Origin: Rhodospirillales bacterium URHD0017 | GTDB lineage: Bacteria > Pseudomonadota > Alphaproteobacteria > Reyranellales > Reyranellaceae | Direction: 5' to 3' | NCBI GenBank assembly: GCA_900110395.1 | Contig: FODP01000003.1 | Span: 434,001-498,000, forward strand | DNA: 64,000 nt | In this document: positions 8,623-16,183 of the stretch, piece after piece | Layout: each line of letters begins with the position of its first letter | Position numbering within the stretch: the stretch's first letter is position 1 | Made by a program: the position numbers and the translations under genes | The notes under the pieces: generated by a model | The model's database searches: none | What the model was told of the DNA's origin: nothing | The model's input: the letters and a program-made list of their open reading frames with translations, nothing else

Positions 8623-9054
8623 ATGCTCGGCAAAGCTTGGGGATGGCTGACAGCGCGCCTCGGTGGCCAGCCGCACGGCCGGTTGCGCTTCTCGGTGCAT
8701 CGCCATCCGGCATACCAGTCGTTCTGGCGCCCCAGCGTCGAGGACGAGCGAACGCCGCGCCTGGAGATCCAGATCTTCCTCGAGGCGACCAACATGACCA
8801 ACGAACCTCGTCGGATCGCTACCGCCGAGTTCGAGGGCATGCCGTCCACCGCGACCGTCGTCATTGGCGTGCGAGACGCCGGGACCGGCAAGTTCGCAGC
8901 CGCCAACCCCCTGCCGCCACAGCGGATCACTGTCGTATCGCTGCTCTTCCTGATCGACGGACAGTCCCGGTCGGCCGATGAGCCGTTCCACGTCACCCTG
9001 CTCCTGACCGACGACCTCGGCGAACGACACTCCACCAAAGTGATCATGCACTAG
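8623..9054 (+). CDS. hypothetical protein
   Basis: A 143-residue protein without recognisable catalytic motifs. It has a short N-terminal WGWLTARLGG segment and then a run of predicted beta strands (RLEIQIFLEATNMTNEPRR, ITVVSLLFLIDGQ, FHVTLLLTDDLGERHS), suggesting an immunoglobulin-like or other all-beta fold. It has no clear signal peptide. The ATG at 8623 follows CGGAG at 8612-8616; the frame is open further upstream into the promoter region of the divergent amidohydrolase. The stop codon overlaps that of the convergent NTF2-like gene by 4 bases. Confidence 0.6.
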   Translation: MLGKAWGWLTARLGGQPHGRLRFSVHRHPAYQSFWRPSVEDERTPRLEIQIFLEATNMTNEPRRIATAEFEGMPSTATVVIGVRDAGTGKFAAANPLPPQRITVVSLLFLIDGQSRSADEPFHVTLLLTDDLGERHSTKVIMH

Positions 9055-9485
9055 GACTTCTGAGCGTCCGGCACGTTAAGCCCCAGCGTTGCCGCAAGGT
9101 CATGGACCAGGCGGCGCTCATGGAAGCGCCAGCCGTCCGGCGTTCGCACCAGCACGTCCATGTAGGTCCCGGCGACCGACGGCACCAGACCGGCGCCTGC
9201 CGCCTGCAAGATGACCAGGTAGCTGGTGCGGGCCGTGGCCCGATCACCGTCGAGCTGGATCAGGCTGTTCATGATGAAGTGCTTGCGCCGCGGCTCGGCC
9301 GGGATGTTGCGCGCCATCAGCGCCGCGATCTCGGCCGGGCCGCGCGCCCGCGAATAGGGCGCGATCCACTCTCCGTCCTCGGTGAACAGCTCACCGAGCT
9401 CCTTGAACTGGAAGGCGTCCATCCGGAAGCAGTATCCGCTGAAAAGCTCGCGGATCGCCTCCTTGTCCTCGAGGGGCGTCGGCAT
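9051..9485 (-). CDS. nuclear transport factor 2/SnoaL-like protein
   Basis: A 144-residue single-domain protein of the NTF2-like superfamily. The pattern LEDKEAIRELFSGYCFRMDA, then ELGELFTEDGEWIAPYSRARG, then RRKHFIMNSLIQLDGDRAT and WRFHERRLVHDL matches the SnoaL_4/ring-hydroxylating-dioxygenase-beta-like subgroup. Such proteins act as small ketosteroid-isomerase-like enzymes or binding proteins in catabolism. It precedes the glyoxalase-fold gene's end by only 10 bases on the same strand and is probably its downstream operon partner. Confidence 0.75.
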   Translation of the reverse strand: MPTPLEDKEAIRELFSGYCFRMDAFQFKELGELFTEDGEWIAPYSRARGPAEIAALMARNIPAEPRRKHFIMNSLIQLDGDRATARTSYLVILQAAGAGLVPSVAGTYMDVLVRTPDGWRFHERRLVHDLAATLGLNVPDAQKS

Positions 9486-9495
9486 GACAGACGCC

Positions 9496-9948
9496 CTAGT
9501 CGACCGCCATGCCCTTTTCGGCCAGCTCCTTGCGGGCGTTCTCGTTCTTGCCGAGGCGCTCGAGCTTCATGCCGCGCAGCACGTTGGGCGCCTTGGTGAA
9601 CTGGATGTTGTCGTAGCCCACGATCTCGATGCGGTTGCCCCAGGGATCGCGGAAATCGAGGAACGGACCGGGCAAGGTCTTCACGCCGGCGGCCTTGAGC
9701 GCTTGGCGCGCGGCCTCCTTGTCGTCGACCACCAGTCCGAAATGACGGCCATCGTCGGGCGCCTGCTGGCGGCCTTTCTGCAGGGCAATGAACTGGTCGC
9801 CGAGATCGATGAAGGCCATGTCGGCGCTCTTGCCGCGCAGTTCGAACTCGAACAGCCGGCCCCAGAAGGCCAGCGCCTCCTCGATGTCGCCGACCTCGAG
9901 CGCCACATGGTTAAAGCCCACGACACGCGGTTTTGCGGATTGTGTCAT
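9496..9948 (-). CDS. VOC (glyoxalase/bleomycin-resistance) family protein
   Basis: A 150-residue protein with one vicinal-oxygen-chelate domain. The first beta-alpha-beta-beta-beta unit is VVGFNHVALEVGDIEEALAF with a metal-ligand His. The second half has GRHFGLVVDDKEAARQAL and FRDPWGNRIEIVGY, where the final Glu is a typical ligand. A C-terminal helical tail (KLERLGKNENARKELAEKG) extends beyond the fold. The substrate cannot be told. It is upstream of, and close to, the NTF2-like gene. Confidence 0.8.
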   Translation of the reverse strand: MTQSAKPRVVGFNHVALEVGDIEEALAFWGRLFEFELRGKSADMAFIDLGDQFIALQKGRQQAPDDGRHFGLVVDDKEAARQALKAAGVKTLPGPFLDFRDPWGNRIEIVGYDNIQFTKAPNVLRGMKLERLGKNENARKELAEKGMAVD

Positions 9949-10006
9949 TGCCCGTTCCTCTGCTGATTGGATCAGAAGGTGGGAAGACGAGCGATCTCAC
10001 GCAAGC

Positions 10007-10034
10007 AAAAAGGGCCGGCGATTGCCGGCCCTTT
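10007..10034 (-). terminator. rho-independent terminator after the RidA gene
   Basis: On the minus strand an 8-bp GC stem (GGGCCGGC, 4-base loop, GCCGGCCC; plus-strand 10012-10031) is followed by a run of five T (plus-strand A5 at 10007-10011). It lies about 20 bases past the stop codon of the RidA gene at 10055, the right place to end that transcript. Confidence 0.8.
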
Positions 10035-10054
10035 GCCCATGGAGCGAGTGCGGC

Positions 10055-10402
10055 TTACTTGGCCGCCTGCACCATGATCTCGACCTTGAGCGCCGGGTTG
10101 GCGAGCTTGGCCTCGACGGTGGCGCGCGCCGGCGTCGAGCCGGGGGCGACCCAGGCATCCCACACTTCGTTCATCTGGCTCCAGGTGCCGATGTCGGTCA
10201 GCCAGATGTTGGCCGACAGGATCTTCGACTTGTCCGAACCGGCTTCCTTCAGGAACTTGTCGATCTTGTCGAGGATCTGCTTGGTCTGGCCCTTGACGTC
10301 GGCCTTGGTGTCGTCGGCGGTGAGGCCGGCGAGATAGACTGTGTTGCCATGGACCACCGCGCTCGACATGCGGGGACCGGCGTTGATGCGCTGGACGCTC
10401 AT
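10055..10402 (-). CDS. RidA family protein (copy 1)
   Basis: A 115-residue YjgF/YER057c/UK114-family protein; this family hydrolyses reactive enamine/imine intermediates or has specialised catabolic roles. Motifs: VHGNTVYLAGLTADD, KGQTKQILDKIDKFLKEAG, and the conserved Arg in TPARATVEAKL that binds the carboxylate in RidA. The ATG at 10400-10402 is preceded by AGGAGGAGAG, so the longer frame to 10468 is not used. It is paralogous to the RidA at 11998 (shared SDK/T-x-ILSA and MNEVWDAWV-type stretches) and less so to that at 23136. Confidence 0.88.
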   Translation of the reverse strand: MSVQRINAGPRMSSAVVHGNTVYLAGLTADDTKADVKGQTKQILDKIDKFLKEAGSDKSKILSANIWLTDIGTWSQMNEVWDAWVAPGSTPARATVEAKLANPALKVEIMVQAAK

Positions 10403-10501
10403 TGTTCTCTCCTCCTGGAAAAGCGGCGCCGACCTTAGAGCAGATTTCCTCGAGGTGGAACCGAGCAAACCTTGGCCTTACACTGAGCGGATGGAGGGGC
10501 C

Positions 10502-10636
10502 ATGAGCCGGGAAGTCCGCGGGATGCTGATGGGTCTCTGCATCGTGATCCTGGCAGCGGCCGCCTATTTCCTGAAAGACAGGCCGGCCAGCACGCCCGGC
10601 GCTGCCAGCCCGCCGACGCAACGCACGTCACCATAG
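10502..10636 (+). CDS. tiny single-pass membrane protein
   Basis: A 44-residue open frame with ATG at 10502 behind GGAGGGG at about 10494-10500. It has a short charged start (MSREVRG), a hydrophobic stretch (MLMGLCIVILAAAAYFL) long enough for one membrane helix, then a Lys/Asp step and a Pro/Ser/Thr-rich tail. This layout is typical of small membrane proteins. It lies between divergent RidA and convergent FAD-oxidoreductase genes, in a gap otherwise empty. I do not recognise a family. Confidence 0.5.
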   Translation: MSREVRGMLMGLCIVILAAAAYFLKDRPASTPGAASPPTQRTSP

Positions 10637-10639
10637 CCG

Positions 10640-11899
10640 CTAGGCGATCTCGCTGACGTCGATCAGTGCGCCCTGCTCACGCAGGACGCGACGCGCGCAG
10701 TCGCTGTCGACCTGGCCCTGATCGGCAAGCATCGCCGCCGCGACGCCCGTTGCCTGTCCCGTGGCGAAGGCGGTGCCCATGACGCGCAGGCTGGCGCCGG
10801 CCTGGCGATCGGCGTCGACGACGCGGCCAGCGGCGAACAGGTTCGCGGTGTCCCGGCTCATCAGGCAGCGCAGCGGGATCTCGTAGGCCAGCTTGTCGGG
10901 CAGGTGGGCGAAGCTGCTCTGCAAGCTTGCGCGATCGTGCCACTCCATCGCCCAGGCGCCGAGCGCGACCCCGTCGGGCACCGCGCGGCGCTCGATCACC
11001 TCTTGCCAGGTGAGCCGATGAACGGCCTCGATGTGGCGGGACTCGCGCGTGCCGAACTCGCCGGTCGAAGCGAGATAGGCATTGGCACAGCCGGGCAGGC
11101 TTCTGATCGCGTCGAGATAGGCCCAGGCCTGCTGCCGGCCGCGTCGCTCGGCCGCGCTGTGGCTTCGCACGTCGCGCGGATCGTAGTCCTCGGAGGCGAG
11201 ATTGCAGACGATGTCGCCCGACAATGGCAGGCGCGTGACCACGCTGCTCTCCTTGCTGAACGGGCCGCGTCCCGCCGACCGCGCGGCCTGCACGGCCGCG
11301 GTGATCTCGGCCGCCGACACCGTGACGTCCTTGGGGATACCGCCGAACCGCGTGGCCAGCGTGCCGAGGTTCACCGCGCCGTCGTTGCCGTAGCGCGTCG
11401 CCGCTCCCGCGAGCTCGGCGAGATCGCCCTCGCCGCTGGCATCGACGAAGGCGCGGGCACGGATGGTGTGCTCGCCGCCATGGTCCTGCCAGCGCAGGTC
11501 GACGATGCGGCCGTCGGCACGTGTGGCGCCGCAGACGAAGGAATTGAACATCACTTGCACGCCGGCCTCGGCGCAGAGCTGATCGAGCACGAGCTTGACG
11601 GCCTCAGGATCGAACACGACGAAGACGCCGCGATGGCGCTGCGGGTCCGTCACGGCATTCAGCCGGCGCAATCCCTTCATCACCTCCTCGGCGACGCCCA
11701 TCACGGCCTGGCGTGGACGGTCTTCAAGCGTGTACAGCCCGCAATAGGTCAGAACGTTGCGCAGCGTCGCCGCGCCGCCGAGGCAGGGCCCCTTCTCGAT
11801 CAGCGCCGTCCGCGCCCCGCAGCGTGCTGCCGCGATGGCCGCCGCCGTGCCCGCGCTGCCGCCGCCGACGACGGCGACGTCGTATTGCTCACCCGTCAT
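10640..11899 (-). CDS. FAD-dependent oxidoreductase
   Basis: A 419-residue flavoprotein with an N-terminal dinucleotide-binding motif (VAVVGGGSAGTAAAIAAAR, residues about 7-25), the continuation KGPCLGGAATLRNV, the mid-protein ARAFVDASGEGDLAELAGA, and the C-terminal FAD contact LFAAGRVVDADRQAGASLR. This matches the FAD-dependent oxidoreductase family (FAD_oxidored type), whose substrates are mostly unknown. ATG 11897-11899 has GAGGAAGAAC just upstream; the open frame above it is made of the palindromic repeat. Its neighbours on both sides are RidA genes, hinting that it makes an imine that RidA clears (inference). Confidence 0.8.
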   Translation of the reverse strand: MTGEQYDVAVVGGGSAGTAAAIAAARCGARTALIEKGPCLGGAATLRNVLTYCGLYTLEDRPRQAVMGVAEEVMKGLRRLNAVTDPQRHRGVFVVFDPEAVKLVLDQLCAEAGVQVMFNSFVCGATRADGRIVDLRWQDHGGEHTIRARAFVDASGEGDLAELAGAATRYGNDGAVNLGTLATRFGGIPKDVTVSAAEITAAVQAARSAGRGPFSKESSVVTRLPLSGDIVCNLASEDYDPRDVRSHSAAERRGRQQAWAYLDAIRSLPGCANAYLASTGEFGTRESRHIEAVHRLTWQEVIERRAVPDGVALGAWAMEWHDRASLQSSFAHLPDKLAYEIPLRCLMSRDTANLFAAGRVVDADRQAGASLRVMGTAFATGQATGVAAAMLADQGQVDSDCARRVLREQGALIDVSEIA

Positions 11900-11910
11900 G
11901 TTCTTCCTCT

Positions 11911-11994
11911 TTGCCGGGAGCGCGCCACTCCAGTGGCGCGTCTTTGTCGATGACACAGCCCATGGGCGCCACTGGAGTGGCGCGCTCCCGGCAA
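11911..11994. repeat. perfect 29-bp inverted repeat, family C
   Basis: The left arm at 11911-11939 and right arm at 11966-11994 are exact reverse complements over 29 bases (core GGGAGCGCGCCACTCC), with a 26-base loop. It fills the gap between the FAD oxidoreductase and the second RidA gene. Related cores are at 19493, 29352 and 39101. Confidence 0.85.
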
Positions 11995-11997
11995 TGA

Positions 11998-12348
11998 TCA
12001 GATCGCCGCCACGACCATGATCTCGATCATCATCTTCGGGTCATTCAGCTTGGCCTCGACGGTGGCGCGGGCGGGCGTCTGGCCGGGCACGACCCAGGCG
12101 TCCCACACCGCGTTCATGGCGGCGAAGTCGGCGATGTCGCGCAGCCAGATCACGGCCGACAGGATCCTGGTCTTGTCGCTGCCGCCCTTCTTCAGGAGCG
12201 CGTCGATCTCGGCCAGCGCCTGCTTCACCTGGCCGGTGATGTCGAGCGAGGTGTCCTCGGGGATCATGCCCGAGAGGTACATGCGGTCGCCGAAGACGCT
12301 GGCCTCGCTCATGCGCAGGCCGGGATCGATGCGAACGACGTTGCTCAT
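11998..12348 (-). CDS. RidA family protein (copy 2)
   Basis: A 116-residue RidA-family protein with VFGDRMYLSGMIPEDTS, TGQVKQALAEIDALLKKGG and the conserved TPARATVEAKL carrying the substrate-binding Arg. It is clearly paralogous to the copy at 10055. The ATG at 12346-12348 overlaps the stop of the upstream adenylate cyclase by 4 bases (ATGA), so the two are translationally coupled. A much longer frame runs through but is a shadow of the cyclase. The ligand is unknown. Confidence 0.87.
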   Translation of the reverse strand: MSNVVRIDPGLRMSEASVFGDRMYLSGMIPEDTSLDITGQVKQALAEIDALLKKGGSDKTRILSAVIWLRDIADFAAMNAVWDAWVVPGQTPARATVEAKLNDPKMMIEIMVVAAI

Positions 12349-13703
12349 GCGGTGGGTCTCCGGTCGATGGCAATGATGTGGATGGGTGCATGGCCGACGA
12401 TGGGCTGCAAGCCAAGGTCGCGGCAGCGCGCCTTGAGATCGGCGGGCAGCGGACTGGAGCGCTCGGCCGCCACCAGGGTCTCCTGGCTGAGCAGGATGCC
12501 GGCATCGAACTGGCGAGTCATGCTTTCCAGGCGGCTCGCCACGTTGACGGTGTCGCCCAGGGTCGTGAACTCCAGCCGGTCGGCGATACCGACATTGCCC
12601 TGGATGACGGGCCCGAAATGGATGCCGATGCCGACGGTGCTCGCGATCTTGCCGACGGCGATGCGCTGGTCGCGCTCCTGGTCGATCGTGTCGAGGATTT
12701 CCATGGCGCAGAGCAGCGCGTCGCGCGCTTCGTAAGGGGCCGTCTCCGGCGCACCGAACACCGCCATCAGCCCGTCGCCCAGGAACTTGTCGACCGAGCC
12801 GTTGTGGCGGAAGACGATGGGCACGATGCGGCGATGGAAGGCGCGGATGAGGGTGATCACCTCCTCCGGCGTAATCGCCTCCATGCGCCGCGACGAGCCG
12901 ATGACGTCGACGAACATCACCGCGGCGTCCTGGGCGCGGCCGGCCTCCAGGCCGCGCACGTCGGAGGCCAGCCGCTCGACGACATTGGGCGAGAAATAGC
13001 GGCCGAGATTGGCGCGCTCGGTCTCGGCGAGGACCGCGCGCTCGACATGGCGGCGCGCGCGCCAGATCGCGCCCGCGATCAGGCCGGTGGTGATGGCCAG
13101 CAGCACGAGCTGGTTCGCCATGAACACCACGGGATCGATGCCCTGGACCTCGATGAGCTGGCGCAGCAGGTCGAGTGCGTTCGGCGCCGTGAAGCCGCGG
13201 AACGAATCGACGTGCTCGGCCGAATGGAGCACGAAAGCGAAGGAGGCGAGCTGGCCCACGAAGGCCGCCGCGCCACTCACCAGCACGATCTTGACGGAAA
13301 AGGTGAGCGCGCTCGCCGCCACGTAGGCCACCAGATAGAGGAAGGCCGACCGGCGCAGCCAGGACTGCAGCGCCCATTCGTACCAATCATGCTCGGGGTA
13401 GTGGCTGGCCAGCACGATGATCGCCACGTCGACCAAGGCGCACAGCGCCTGAATCACGAGCATGTAGCGGCTCTTGGCTGTGGCGTAGCCGATCCAGCCG
13501 ACCACGAAGAAGACCGCCATCGCCGCGATCAGGACCGGCAGGCGCGTCCACGACGAGGAGAACACCACCCACATGAAGACGACGCCGAGCGCGATGGCGC
13601 GCGCCTTGAAGGCGAAGGCAAAGCCCGACAGCTCCTCCTCGTGCAGGCGCTGAAGCCAGCCGGGCGGCGTGTCGCGGTCCGAGCGGATCGAATCGTCTGC
13701 CAC
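12345..13703 (-). CDS. membrane-anchored class III adenylate cyclase
   Basis: A 452-residue protein. The first 220 residues hold about six hydrophobic helices (for example ALGVVFMWVVFSSS, VLIAAMAVFFVVGWIGYA, LVLLAITTGLIAGAIW), and a linker helix AERANLGRYFSPNVVERLA leads to the catalytic domain. The cyclase domain has metal Asp residues in MFVDVIGSSRRM and DKFLGDGLMAVFG. Its substrate/transition-state segment is TTLGDTVNVASRLE, so unlike the cyclase at 1978 the adenine-specifying Asp is present. It would make cAMP at the inner membrane. It is coupled to RidA copy 2. Confidence 0.87.
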   Translation of the reverse strand: MADDSIRSDRDTPPGWLQRLHEEELSGFAFAFKARAIALGVVFMWVVFSSSWTRLPVLIAAMAVFFVVGWIGYATAKSRYMLVIQALCALVDVAIIVLASHYPEHDWYEWALQSWLRRSAFLYLVAYVAASALTFSVKIVLVSGAAAFVGQLASFAFVLHSAEHVDSFRGFTAPNALDLLRQLIEVQGIDPVVFMANQLVLLAITTGLIAGAIWRARRHVERAVLAETERANLGRYFSPNVVERLASDVRGLEAGRAQDAAVMFVDVIGSSRRMEAITPEEVITLIRAFHRRIVPIVFRHNGSVDKFLGDGLMAVFGAPETAPYEARDALLCAMEILDTIDQERDQRIAVGKIASTVGIGIHFGPVIQGNVGIADRLEFTTLGDTVNVASRLESMTRQFDAGILLSQETLVAAERSSPLPADLKARCRDLGLQPIVGHAPIHIIAIDRRPTA

Positions 13704-13808
13704 GGGCGAACCCTAAAGGACGCTCGCGGAGTGTGGCAATCGTCACAGCCCCGCGGCTGTTGCGCCCATAACGTGCTAGGGTCATTCCTTGTGTTTTGGG
13801 GGACTTAC

Positions 13809-15077
13809 ATGGCGAAAACTGGATTCTGGAGAACGCTGGTTCTCCTGCTCGGACTGTCGCTGTTCGCGACGGTGCAGGCGCAGGCCCAGAACGGGCTGCA
13901 GCGCTTCGAGAAAGACATCAAGCCGCAGCTCGAATTCAAGTCGTTGACCTACGACAAGGCCGCGCCACTGGGCGACAAGGGCTTTACGCTCAGCAATGTC
14001 GTTGGCGTCGTGCCGGCGTCGGCGACGGGCGGCAAGGAGAGCACGATCAAGATCGAGAAGGTCACCGTCGAGGAGGCCGACTTCGATCGCATGAAGGATA
14101 CCGGCAAGAAGGACGAGGTCCCTCTCTTCGCCAAGATCAAGATCGAGGGCATGACGGGCGACGATGATCTCAGCGGCATGCTCGAGAGCTTCGGGATCCC
14201 CAAGGCGCCGGTCGACCTGGCGCTGGATTACCGGCTCAACCCGGCCGACAAGGTGCTGACCGTGTCCAAGCTCGAGGTCGCCCTGCAGGGCCAGGGCAGC
14301 CTGTCGCTCAGCCTCATTCTCGACGGCGTGAGCGACAAGGCGAGCGAAGCGGCCGGCGCCAAGGATACCGCCAGCCTGCGCTCGGCGTCGCTGGTCTACA
14401 CCGATGTCGGGCTGCTGTCGCAGCTCCTGCCCGCCGTCGCCAAGCAGCAGGGCATGGCGGCCGACGCGATGATCGCCATGGCGGTGGCGCCGATCGGCGC
14501 CTTCGCCGTCGGCAAGGGGCCGGGCACGGTGAAGGCGCTGGACGGCCTCGCCTCCTTCATCGGCGACTGGAAGAAGCCGAAGGGCCCGATCACCATCTCG
14601 GTCGCCCCGGCCAAGAGCGCCTCGCTGGCCGATCTCGACAAGATCGAGCAACCCAACGCGCTCACCGACATCTTCGGCCTGAAGGTCGAGTATGCCGGCA
14701 CGCGGGCCGGCGCGGCCGGCGGCGTCGGCGCCCAGAGTGGCGGCCAGGCTGCCGCGGCGGCCCCGCCGGCGGCCGACAAGACGATGACCGGCGCCGAGGC
14801 CTGGCTGACGCTGATCGGCAACACGGTGACCGGCAAGGTCGATGGCAAGGTGATCTTCGAGCACTACCGCAAGGACGGCACGCTGGGCCTGATGGAAGAC
14901 AGCGAGATCAGCAAGGGCAAGTGGTCGCTCGAGGGCGAGCGGGTCTGCTTCAAGTATCCCGACGAGGACAAGGACTGCCAGACGATCACCCGCACCGGCG
15001 ACGAAGTCACCTTCAAGCGCAAGGACAAGAGCGGCTACAAGCTCAAGGTCCTCGAGGGCAACCCGAAGAACCTCTGA
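13809..15077 (+). CDS. secreted/periplasmic protein of unknown function
   Basis: A 422-residue exported protein. The signal peptide is MAKTGFWRTLVLLLGLSLFA with likely cleavage after the AQAQ segment near residue 27. The body is a repetitive alpha/beta region rich in Lys and Asp, without known catalytic motifs. It ends in an Ala/Gly/Pro linker (about 325-345) and a separate C-terminal domain of about 90 residues (LIGNTVTGKVDGKVIFEHYR, GKWSLEGERVCFKYPDEDKD). That domain resembles lipocalin-like DUF995-type domains found in alphaproteobacterial periplasmic proteins. GGGGGAC precedes the ATG. A much longer open frame upstream is the shadow of the cyclase gene. Confidence 0.7.
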   Translation: MAKTGFWRTLVLLLGLSLFATVQAQAQNGLQRFEKDIKPQLEFKSLTYDKAAPLGDKGFTLSNVVGVVPASATGGKESTIKIEKVTVEEADFDRMKDTGKKDEVPLFAKIKIEGMTGDDDLSGMLESFGIPKAPVDLALDYRLNPADKVLTVSKLEVALQGQGSLSLSLILDGVSDKASEAAGAKDTASLRSASLVYTDVGLLSQLLPAVAKQQGMAADAMIAMAVAPIGAFAVGKGPGTVKALDGLASFIGDWKKPKGPITISVAPAKSASLADLDKIEQPNALTDIFGLKVEYAGTRAGAAGGVGAQSGGQAAAAAPPAADKTMTGAEAWLTLIGNTVTGKVDGKVIFEHYRKDGTLGLMEDSEISKGKWSLEGERVCFKYPDEDKDCQTITRTGDEVTFKRKDKSGYKLKVLEGNPKNL

Positions 15078-15087
15078 GGTTCATATT

Positions 15088-15109
15088 CCTCTCCCCCTTG
15101 GGGGAGAGG
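15088..15109. repeat. 22-bp palindrome CCTCTCCCCC-TT-GGGGGAGAGG, family B
   Basis: A perfect 10-bp-stem hairpin 11 bases after the secreted-protein stop codon. The same core recurs at 24243, 29401, 36570 and 49145. The rest of the gap to 15254 holds a second small hairpin (GCGGGCCTGGAGGCCCGC at 15143-15160) and no gene. Confidence 0.75.
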
Positions 15110-15254
15110 AGCATGAGCGAAGAGCATCAGCGAAGATCATGAGCGGGCCTGGAGGCCCGCGGTCCGGAAGACATGATCGCAGGACGGTTCGAGCGTCGCT
15201 TCGACCACCCACGCCCTCCCGGTTCGCGCTACAGTCGCGGCCGGGAGGTGACGC

Positions 15255-16163
15255 ATGACCGATGAAGAGGCCGGCCGCGTCCGCGATTTCGTGGGCTACG
15301 GACGCCATGCGCCCGATCCCAAGTGGCCGGGCGGCGCGCATGTCGCGGTCAATTTCGTCATCAACTACGAGGAAGGCGGCGAGCGCTCGGTGCCCGATGG
15401 CGACCCGGCGAGCGAAACCGCGCTGACCGAGGGCTCGACCGCGAGCTTCACCGGCCGCGACCTCGGCGCCGAGAGCATGTTCGAGTATGGCAGCCGCGCC
15501 GGCTTCTGGCGGCTCCACCGCATGTTCACCCGGCGCAAGCTTCCCTGCACGGTGTTCGCCATCGCCCGCGCCCTCGAGCGCAATCCCGAGGCCTGCGCCG
15601 CCATGCGCGAAGCCGGCTGGGACGTGGCCGGCCACGGCTACAAGTGGGAAATGCACGCCATCATGACGCCGGATTACGAGAAGAAGCAGATCGAGCTCGC
15701 GACCGAGAGCATCGCCCGCACCATCGGCACGCGGCCGGCCGGCTGGTACAGCCGCTACGCGCCCTCGATGCAGACGCGGAACCTTCTGCTCGACGCCGGC
15801 TACGAGTACGACAGCGACACCTATGACGACGAGCTGCCGTACTGGCTGAAGGTCGGTCCGCGCACCCAGCTGATCGTGCCCTACTCCATCACCCACAACG
15901 ACGTGCGCTTCCAGCGCCAGGGCATGACGTCGGGCGACGAGTACCTCGCCTACATCAGGAACGCCGTGCAATGCGTGCTGGAGGAGGATCCGCCGCGCAT
16001 GCTGAGCTTCGGCCTGCACAACCGCATCATCGGCCATCCCGGCCGCGCGCTCGGCCTCGCACGGGTGCTCGACTGGCTGGCCGCCCAGCCGCGCGTCTGG
16101 CTCACGCGACGCATCGACATCGCGCGGCACTGGAAGCAGGTGCATCCTGCGCCTGGGAAGTAG
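15255..16163 (+). CDS. polysaccharide deacetylase family protein (PuuE allantoinase-like)
   Basis: A 302-residue NodB-fold protein. The start RDFVGYGRHAPDPKWPGGAH with VAVNFVINYEEGGERSVPDG is the signature of the PuuE subfamily, which acts on allantoin or related cyclic amides rather than on polysaccharides. Later motifs are CTVFAIARALERNPE, GWDVAGHGYKWEMH (metal His) and GWYSRYAPSMQTRNLLL. GGGAGGTG precedes the ATG. It is followed 20 bases later by a CoA-transferase gene, so the two probably form an operon. The actual substrate is not shown by the sequence. Confidence 0.83.
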   Translation: MTDEEAGRVRDFVGYGRHAPDPKWPGGAHVAVNFVINYEEGGERSVPDGDPASETALTEGSTASFTGRDLGAESMFEYGSRAGFWRLHRMFTRRKLPCTVFAIARALERNPEACAAMREAGWDVAGHGYKWEMHAIMTPDYEKKQIELATESIARTIGTRPAGWYSRYAPSMQTRNLLLDAGYEYDSDTYDDELPYWLKVGPRTQLIVPYSITHNDVRFQRQGMTSGDEYLAYIRNAVQCVLEEDPPRMLSFGLHNRIIGHPGRALGLARVLDWLAAQPRVWLTRRIDIARHWKQVHPAPGK

Positions 16164-16183
16164 ATGAGAAAGAGGAAGCACCC

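Noticed and set aside
12378..13808. Very long plus-strand open frame (about 900 codons to 15077) upstream of the secreted protein
   Set aside because: The first 477 codons are antisense to the adenylate cyclase and RidA genes and look like GC-rich shadow sequence (His/Asp/Arg/Gly-rich). Only the part from ATG 13809 has a signal peptide and normal composition.
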